Part shown: piece by piece, positions 58,848 through 64,000 of the stretch
How positions within the stretch are numbered: position 1 is the first letter of the stretch
How the letters are laid out: each line of letters starts with the position of its first letter
Assembly (NCBI GenBank): GCA_014193315.1
Contig: BJHS01000004.1
Location: 15,153-79,152, forward strand
DNA length: 64,000 bases
Source: Verrucomicrobiota bacterium
Lineage (GTDB): Bacteria; Verrucomicrobiota; Verrucomicrobiia; Opitutales; UBA953
Reading direction: 5' to 3'
Program-made: the position numbers and the translations under genes
Notes under the pieces: generated by a model
What the model was told of the DNA's origin: nothing
What the model saw: only the letters and a program-made list of their open reading frames with translations
Database searches by the model: none

Positions 58848-59819
58848 ATGAGTATCTTCCGTCGACTTTTCGGTAAGCGCCCTGAGACCTTCCCCGGCCC
58901 GAAGGACCGCGACTGGCGCGCCTTGGTCCCGCAGGATATCAACCGCGTGCCCGGCGACGCCATCGGCCGGCGGCGGGCCGTCCGGTCGCGCCTGCCCGTG
59001 GTGCTGGCCGGCCTCTTCTTCGCGACCCTCGGCGGTTTGGTCTGGTATGTGATCGACGAGGGCGCGGGCATCCCTGCCGCGACCGCCGGCGGCATCAAGT
59101 TCAAGACCGATGGCCTGCTCGGCACGGATTATGTCCGCAAGGTCTTGCAGGCCCACCCGGAAGGCGCGGGGCGCGATGTGCGTTCGATCAAGGAGGAATT
59201 GCAAAAAGACAACCAGGTCCTCGCCGCCGATGTCAGTCGCGGGATGGACGGCGTGATGAATGTCCGTCTCACCGAGCGCAAGGCCGTCGCCCGCGTCGTC
59301 GTCACGCCGCCGACCGGCCCGATGGTCGTCCGGTTGATGGACCCGGCGGGCGTGACCTTCGCGGGCACCGGTTATCCCCCCCCCGCGGTGCGCGGGCTGC
59401 CCGAGATCGTCAACTACCGCTCGACCGGCTCGGGCGACGCGATGGTGATCGAAGGCGCCGAGATCGCCGGCCCGTTCCTCGCCACGGCGATGAGCGAACG
59501 CTACCGGGCCTATTACAACCAGTGGGCCGCGCTCTCCCTCGCCGATTGTTTCGGCGAGCATGAGGACGCCCCCGGCTCGAGCCTGCGGGTGTTGCTGCGC
59601 CCAGGCAGCCAGCCGGCCGACCGACCGGCGCTGACCGAGATCGTCTTCTCGACCGCCAAGTGGCGGGCGGAGTTCGGCATCCTCAAGGCCCTCGACCTCG
59701 AGGCCTTGCTGCGCCGACCGGACGCCACCGCCGCCGCCTACGTGCTCAAACTCTCGATCCAGAATCGCACCAACTCCAAGCCCGTCCCCGAACCCCGCCT
59801 CGTCCCTGTCACCCGATGA
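58848..59819 (+). CDS. ftsQ: FtsQ/DivIB-like divisome protein
   Basis: Cytoplasmic N-terminus then single TM; position between ddl and ftsA; weak sequence conservation. Confidence 0.65.
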   Translation: MSIFRRLFGKRPETFPGPKDRDWRALVPQDINRVPGDAIGRRRAVRSRLPVVLAGLFFATLGGLVWYVIDEGAGIPAATAGGIKFKTDGLLGTDYVRKVLQAHPEGAGRDVRSIKEELQKDNQVLAADVSRGMDGVMNVRLTERKAVARVVVTPPTGPMVVRLMDPAGVTFAGTGYPPPAVRGLPEIVNYRSTGSGDAMVIEGAEIAGPFLATAMSERYRAYYNQWAALSLADCFGEHEDAPGSSLRVLLRPGSQPADRPALTEIVFSTAKWRAEFGILKALDLEALLRRPDATAAAYVLKLSIQNRTNSKPVPEPRLVPVTR

Positions 59820-61057
59820 AACCCAAGTCCAAGCCCCTTCCTTCGCTCATCGCCGTCATCGACGTCGGGACCCATAAGACCGTCGCCCTCGTCGGCCAAC
59901 TGATCGACGGCAAGGCGCGGATGCTGAGCTACTCCGAGCGGCGCACCGACGGGGTCGTCAAGGGGACCGTGACCGACCTCGAGAAATTGCAGCGTTGCGT
60001 CCATGAAGTCGTCAACGACGTCGAGCGCGGTGCAGGGCGGGCGTTGGAGGAAATCTACCTTTCCATGTCCGGGCCGGCGGCCGAGGGCGAGCGCGTCAAG
60101 GGTATCATCTCCGTCCCCGCCGCCGACAATCGCGTCACCCGCCAGGACCTAAGCGACGCCGTGGCCTCGGCCAAGCGGTTGGAACCTCCGGCGGGTCGCG
60201 CGACGATTCTCTACATGCGGCAGCCGACCATCCTGGACAACCGTCCGGTGGTGAACCCGGTCGGGATGACCGGCCGACGGCTCGAGGTCTTGTTCTGGCG
60301 CGTCACGATGGACGAGGCGAACCTGCGGTTGCGCGTCGGGATGGTGAACGCGATGAGCATGATGCTCCGGGATTTCATCCTTGCTTCCCATGCCGCGGCT
60401 TGCGCCGTCGCGACCGAGGCGGAGAAGCAGGGCGGGGTGCTCCTCATCGACATGGGCGCCGGGACCACGGATTGGATCCTCTACTACAAGGAGCATATCC
60501 TTTGCGCCGGCTCGATCCCGGTTGGCGGCGAGCACCTCACGAACGACATCAGCGTCGCGTTGCGCGTAAGCCGGGAGACGGCGGAGGACCTCAAGCAACG
60601 CTTCGCTTCCGGGGTTCATCGGGAGAACGACCTCAACCAAACCATCTGGAAGGACGGCGACCGCGGTTTGGGCGACCAGCAGTTCAACCGTGGCACCATC
60701 ACGAAAGTCAGTTCGTTGCGGTACCAGGAGACCCTAGAGTTCGTGCGCAAGGACATCCTGCGCCAGCTGGACCAGATCTTCCCGGAGCACCCGACCAAGC
60801 TGGACCAGCACCTGCTGCCTTCCGGCGTCATCCTTACCGGCGGCTCGGCTAATCTCCAGGATGCCACCGAGGCCGTCCAACTCGTGCTCGGGCTGCCGGC
60901 GCGCGTCGGGGTGCCCGCGTTCGAGGTCGAATCTTTCCGCAAGCCTGAGTACGCCGGGGTCGTCGGGATGATGACGGCGGCGATCACGGACGCGCCGGTA
61001 CCGGTGCGTCGCCCGCGAGGTTTCCTCGCCACGCTCCGCGACCTCTTCCGTTTCTAA
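59816..61057 (+). CDS. ftsA: Cell division protein FtsA
   Basis: IAVIDVGTHKTVALVGQL, DMGAGTTDWILYYKEH, GGEHLTNDISVALRVSRETAEDLK, LTGGSANLQD. Confidence 0.93.
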   Translation: MKPKSKPLPSLIAVIDVGTHKTVALVGQLIDGKARMLSYSERRTDGVVKGTVTDLEKLQRCVHEVVNDVERGAGRALEEIYLSMSGPAAEGERVKGIISVPAADNRVTRQDLSDAVASAKRLEPPAGRATILYMRQPTILDNRPVVNPVGMTGRRLEVLFWRVTMDEANLRLRVGMVNAMSMMLRDFILASHAAACAVATEAEKQGGVLLIDMGAGTTDWILYYKEHILCAGSIPVGGEHLTNDISVALRVSRETAEDLKQRFASGVHRENDLNQTIWKDGDRGLGDQQFNRGTITKVSSLRYQETLEFVRKDILRQLDQIFPEHPTKLDQHLLPSGVILTGGSANLQDATEAVQLVLGLPARVGVPAFEVESFRKPEYAGVVGMMTAAITDAPVPVRRPRGFLATLRDLFRF

Positions 61058-61059
61058 GC

Positions 61060-62187
61060 ATGGAACGCGCCCCTTCCATCCTCTTGATCGGACTAGGCGG
61101 CGCGGGCTGCTCCATGGTGTCGCGTCTCGCCCCGGCCTTGCCGGCGGAAGTGCAGGTGCTCCGGGTGGATACAGACGCGCGCTCCGTCGCCGAGGGTGGC
61201 GCCGGCGCGGCCTTGCAAGTCGGCCGCGCCCAGACCCGCGGGATGGGGACGGGGGGCGAGCCCGCCCTCGGGGCCGTCGCCGCCGAAGCGGAAGAAGCCG
61301 CCTTGCGGCGTGCCTGCATCGGCCCCGCCTTGGTCGTCTTGGTCACGGGACTCGGCGGTGGCACGGGCAGCGGAGCCGCGCCCGTGGTCGCGCGGGTCGC
61401 CGCGGAAGCGGGCGCTACCGTGCTCGCCTTCGCCACCATGCCTTTCTCCCATGAAGGGGAACGCCGCATGCGTCAGGCCAACGAAGGTGCCATCGCGCTC
61501 GGGCAGAAGGCCCATGGTCTGGTGTTCGTGCATAACGACCTTCTGCTGCAGCAAGTTTCCAACGAGGCACCGCTCTCGGAGACATTCGCGGCCGCGGACG
61601 CCTGGGTCGGTGGCGCCCTGCGCGCGCTGGCGGCGGCGTTCGAGCCGGGGGCCTTGGTGCCCGTCGACCCGGTCGCCTTGCGGAGCATTCTGGCCAGCCC
61701 GGGCTCACCGACCCTCTTCGCCTATGGTGTCGGGAGCGGGGCGGGGGCGGCCCTGCAGGCGGCGCACGCCGCGGGGAGTTGCCCGCTCGCCCATGCACCG
61801 GGAGCGGTCACCAAGGTCGCCGCGCTTTTCGTGTACGTCGCGGGCGGTCCGACGATGACTTCTAATGACGCCTTCGAGGCGGTCGGCGCCGTTCGACAGC
61901 GTTTCGGAGGGGAGACCACCACGCTGCTCTGCGCTCGGATCGTCCCGGACTTCGGCGACCGCGTCGAAGTCTCCGTCCTAGGCGCGTCCTTGCCGTTCCC
62001 CAAGCCTGCGCCCAAGGCGCGCAAAGGCGCCAAGGCGGCCGATGCGGCGCAACCCTTGTTCGGTTTCGCCACCGAGGAGACGATACGACGCGGTCTGTTC
62101 GGCGGCACGCCCATGACCTTCATCGAAGGCCAGGACGTCGACGTCCCGACCTACATCCGCAAGGCCGTCCGCTTGCCGGGCGGCTGA
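61060..62187 (+). CDS. ftsZ: Divergent FtsZ
   Basis: LLIGLGGAGCSMVSRL, VDTDARS, tubulin signature GLGGGTGSGAAPVVA, C-terminal DVPTYIRKA resembling the DIPAFLRK tail; atypical T7 loop. Confidence 0.9.
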   Translation: MERAPSILLIGLGGAGCSMVSRLAPALPAEVQVLRVDTDARSVAEGGAGAALQVGRAQTRGMGTGGEPALGAVAAEAEEAALRRACIGPALVVLVTGLGGGTGSGAAPVVARVAAEAGATVLAFATMPFSHEGERRMRQANEGAIALGQKAHGLVFVHNDLLLQQVSNEAPLSETFAAADAWVGGALRALAAAFEPGALVPVDPVALRSILASPGSPTLFAYGVGSGAGAALQAAHAAGSCPLAHAPGAVTKVAALFVYVAGGPTMTSNDAFEAVGAVRQRFGGETTTLLCARIVPDFGDRVEVSVLGASLPFPKPAPKARKGAKAADAAQPLFGFATEETIRRGLFGGTPMTFIEGQDVDVPTYIRKAVRLPGG

Positions 62188-62239
62188 GGAAAGTCGCTTC
62201 CCGGTTGCGCCCGTCGGCCCCGCTCCTAACTTGCCAGCC

Positions 62240-63460
62240 ATGCCCGCCTACGATGTCGCCGCCCTACGCCGGGACTTCCCAATCCTCGGGCGGACCGTGC
62301 ATGGCCGCCCGCTGGCGTACCTTGATAACGCCGCGACCTCGCAGAAGCCCACGGTGGTGATCGAGGCGTTGACCCGCTATTACTCCGAGCATAACGCCAA
62401 CGTCCACCGCGGGGTCCATCTCCTCAGCGAGGAAGCCACGACGGCCTACGAGGCCGCCCGCTGGTCCGTCGCCCGGTTCCTCGGCTTGGCGGACGGCCGC
62501 GGCTGTGTCTTCGTGCGCGGCGCCACCGAAGGTATCAACCTCGTGGCCGAATGCTGGGGTCGCGTTCACCTCAAGGCCGGCGACGAGATTCTCCTGACGC
62601 AGATGGAGCACCATGCGAACATCGTGCCTTGGCAGGTCATCGCGGAGCGGACCGGCGCCAAGGTCGTCGTCGCCCCCGTCACGCCGCGCGGGGAGATCGA
62701 CCTCGTCGCCTTCCAGGGGTTGCTCTCGCCTCGCACCAAGCTCGTCGCCTTCGCCCACGTCTCCAACGCCCTCGGCACCGTCAATCCCGCCGCCGCGCTG
62801 ACGCGACTCGCCAAGGCCGTCGGCGCCACGGTGCTAATCGACGGCTGCCAGGCCGCCGCCCACTTCAAAGTCGACATCCCGGCCCTCGGTTGCGACTTCT
62901 ACGCCTTCTCCGGCCACAAGACGTTTGGCCCGACCGGCATCGGCGTGCTCTGGGGGCGGCCGGAACTGCTCGACGCCCTACCGCCGTACCAGTTCGGCGG
63001 CGACATGATCCGTAAGGTCGACTTCGCCGGCACCACCTTCCGCGAGGCCCCCGAGCGTTTCGAGGCCGGCACCCCGGACATCGCCGGCGTCCTCGGCCTG
63101 GCCGTCGCCTTGGAGTATTTCATGCCCCGCCAGCCCGTCGCGCATGCGCATGAGCAGGCCTTGCTCGCCGCCGCGACCGCGCGCCTCCGCGCCATCCCGG
63201 GGCTGACCATCGTCGGCGAAGCTCCGGAGAAAGTCGCCGTGCTCTCGTTCAATATCGCCGGCGGCCACTCGCACGACATCGGTACCTTGCTCGACGCGGA
63301 CGGCATCGCCATCCGCACGGGGCACCATTGCTGCATGCCGCTGATGAAGCACCTCGGCATCCCGGGGACGGCCCGCGCCTCCTTCGCGTTCTACAACACG
63401 ATGGAGGAAGTCGAGCGCCTCGGCGCCTCGCTCGAGAAGATCCGGCGGATGATGGCCTAG
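62240..63460 (+). CDS. sufS: Cysteine desulfurase, SufS type
   Basis: YLDNAATSQKPTVVIEAL, NANVHRGVHLLSEEAT, FSGHKTFGPTGIGVLWG, RTGHHCCMPLM. Confidence 0.92.
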   Translation: MPAYDVAALRRDFPILGRTVHGRPLAYLDNAATSQKPTVVIEALTRYYSEHNANVHRGVHLLSEEATTAYEAARWSVARFLGLADGRGCVFVRGATEGINLVAECWGRVHLKAGDEILLTQMEHHANIVPWQVIAERTGAKVVVAPVTPRGEIDLVAFQGLLSPRTKLVAFAHVSNALGTVNPAAALTRLAKAVGATVLIDGCQAAAHFKVDIPALGCDFYAFSGHKTFGPTGIGVLWGRPELLDALPPYQFGGDMIRKVDFAGTTFREAPERFEAGTPDIAGVLGLAVALEYFMPRQPVAHAHEQALLAAATARLRAIPGLTIVGEAPEKVAVLSFNIAGGHSHDIGTLLDADGIAIRTGHHCCMPLMKHLGIPGTARASFAFYNTMEEVERLGASLEKIRRMMA

Positions 63461-64000
63461 TCCAGCAGCTGGCCTTCCTTGAGCAGGATGGCGCGCAGCT
63501 TGGCGTAGTCGACGTCCTGGACCGCCAGTCGTCCGTCGATGGCGAGGGAGGCCGCGGCGCCGGCGCTCTGGCCGAGAATCATGAAGACCGGCTCCATGCG
63601 CGACGAGCCGAAGGCCGGGTGGGTGGAGGAGATGACCGTGGGGACGAGCAGGTTGACGCACTCGGTCTTCTTCGGGCGGATCGCGCGATAGCTGATGCGG
63701 TAGGGCTTGGGCACGGCGTAGTCGAACTGGCCGTCGAGGCCGACCATGTCGCCCTGCCAGTTCAGCTGGGCGGCGGTGATCTCCTCCGGCTTCGAGGTGC
63801 GCAGATGGGTGATGTGCGCGTCCTTGGCCGTCTTGTAGATGATCCGGCGCACGACGTGCGAGTCCATGATGAAGCTGCCGAGGCCGACCGAATCCTCGAC
63901 CTTGGTCTTTCCGAGGCACTCGTGTTCGGTGGGCACGTTGTCACCGCGGAGACGGCGACCTTCTCGCACGTAGAGTTCGTGCGGCCAGCCGGCGGTCTCC
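63457..64000 (-). CDS. FAD-dependent oxidoreductase (PF12831-like), C-terminal part only
   Basis: Open to the window edge; WPHELYVREGRRLRGD, FIMDSHVVRR, FGSSRMEPVFMILGQSAGAAASLAI. Confidence 0.8.
   Translation of the reverse strand, partial: ETAGWPHELYVREGRRLRGDNVPTEHECLGKTKVEDSVGLGSFIMDSHVVRRIIYKTAKDAHITHLRTSKPEEITAAQLNWQGDMVGLDGQFDYAVPKPYRISYRAIRPKKTECVNLLVPTVISSTHPAFGSSRMEPVFMILGQSAGAAASLAIDGRLAVQDVDYAKLRAILLKEGQLLD

Noticed and set aside
61060-62187. FtsZ gene as a BtubA/B- or TubZ-type tubulin
   Set aside because: Position after ftsA, the GGGTGSG motif and an FtsZ-like C-terminal tail fit FtsZ; divergence is confined mainly to the T7 loop.

Overview
This 64 kb GC-rich window reads as a Verrucomicrobiota/Opitutales-like chromosome segment. 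The lineage is inferred from gene content, not computed. I see no tRNA, rRNA, IS element, prophage or CRISPR array. Left to right it contains: (1) the 3' part of a giant beta-strand-repeat surface protein (over 3534 aa) whose first ~2 kb is a near-identical ~683-bp tandem array; (2) rlmI-like, ppnP and a beta-propeller/cytochrome c pair; (3) a compact nuoBCDEF block; (4) a ThuA/sulfatase/alginate-lyase-like operon; (5) a PiT transporter with a DUF47 partner; (6) uvrC, cinA, holA, purB, a PPi-type PFK, a FecR protein, tmk and holB; (7) a periplasmic protease, pseudoprotease and ECF sigma block; (8) an LpxL-like acyltransferase, a CobW-like protein, aroC and a lipoprotein; (9) a complete dcw cluster (mraZ to ftsZ) with a MurC-MurB fusion and an embedded LysM protein; (10) sufS and a partial FAD oxidoreductase. 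The best leads are an FtsZ whose T7 catalytic loop has lost the canonical N and second D, a UvrC lacking the N-terminal-half cysteine cluster, a degenerate serine-protease paralog beside a four-PDZ HtrA-like protease and an ECF sigma factor, a dispersed ~150-bp palindromic intergenic element (two full copies and one half copy), and a period-10 TGGG array in front of mraZ.
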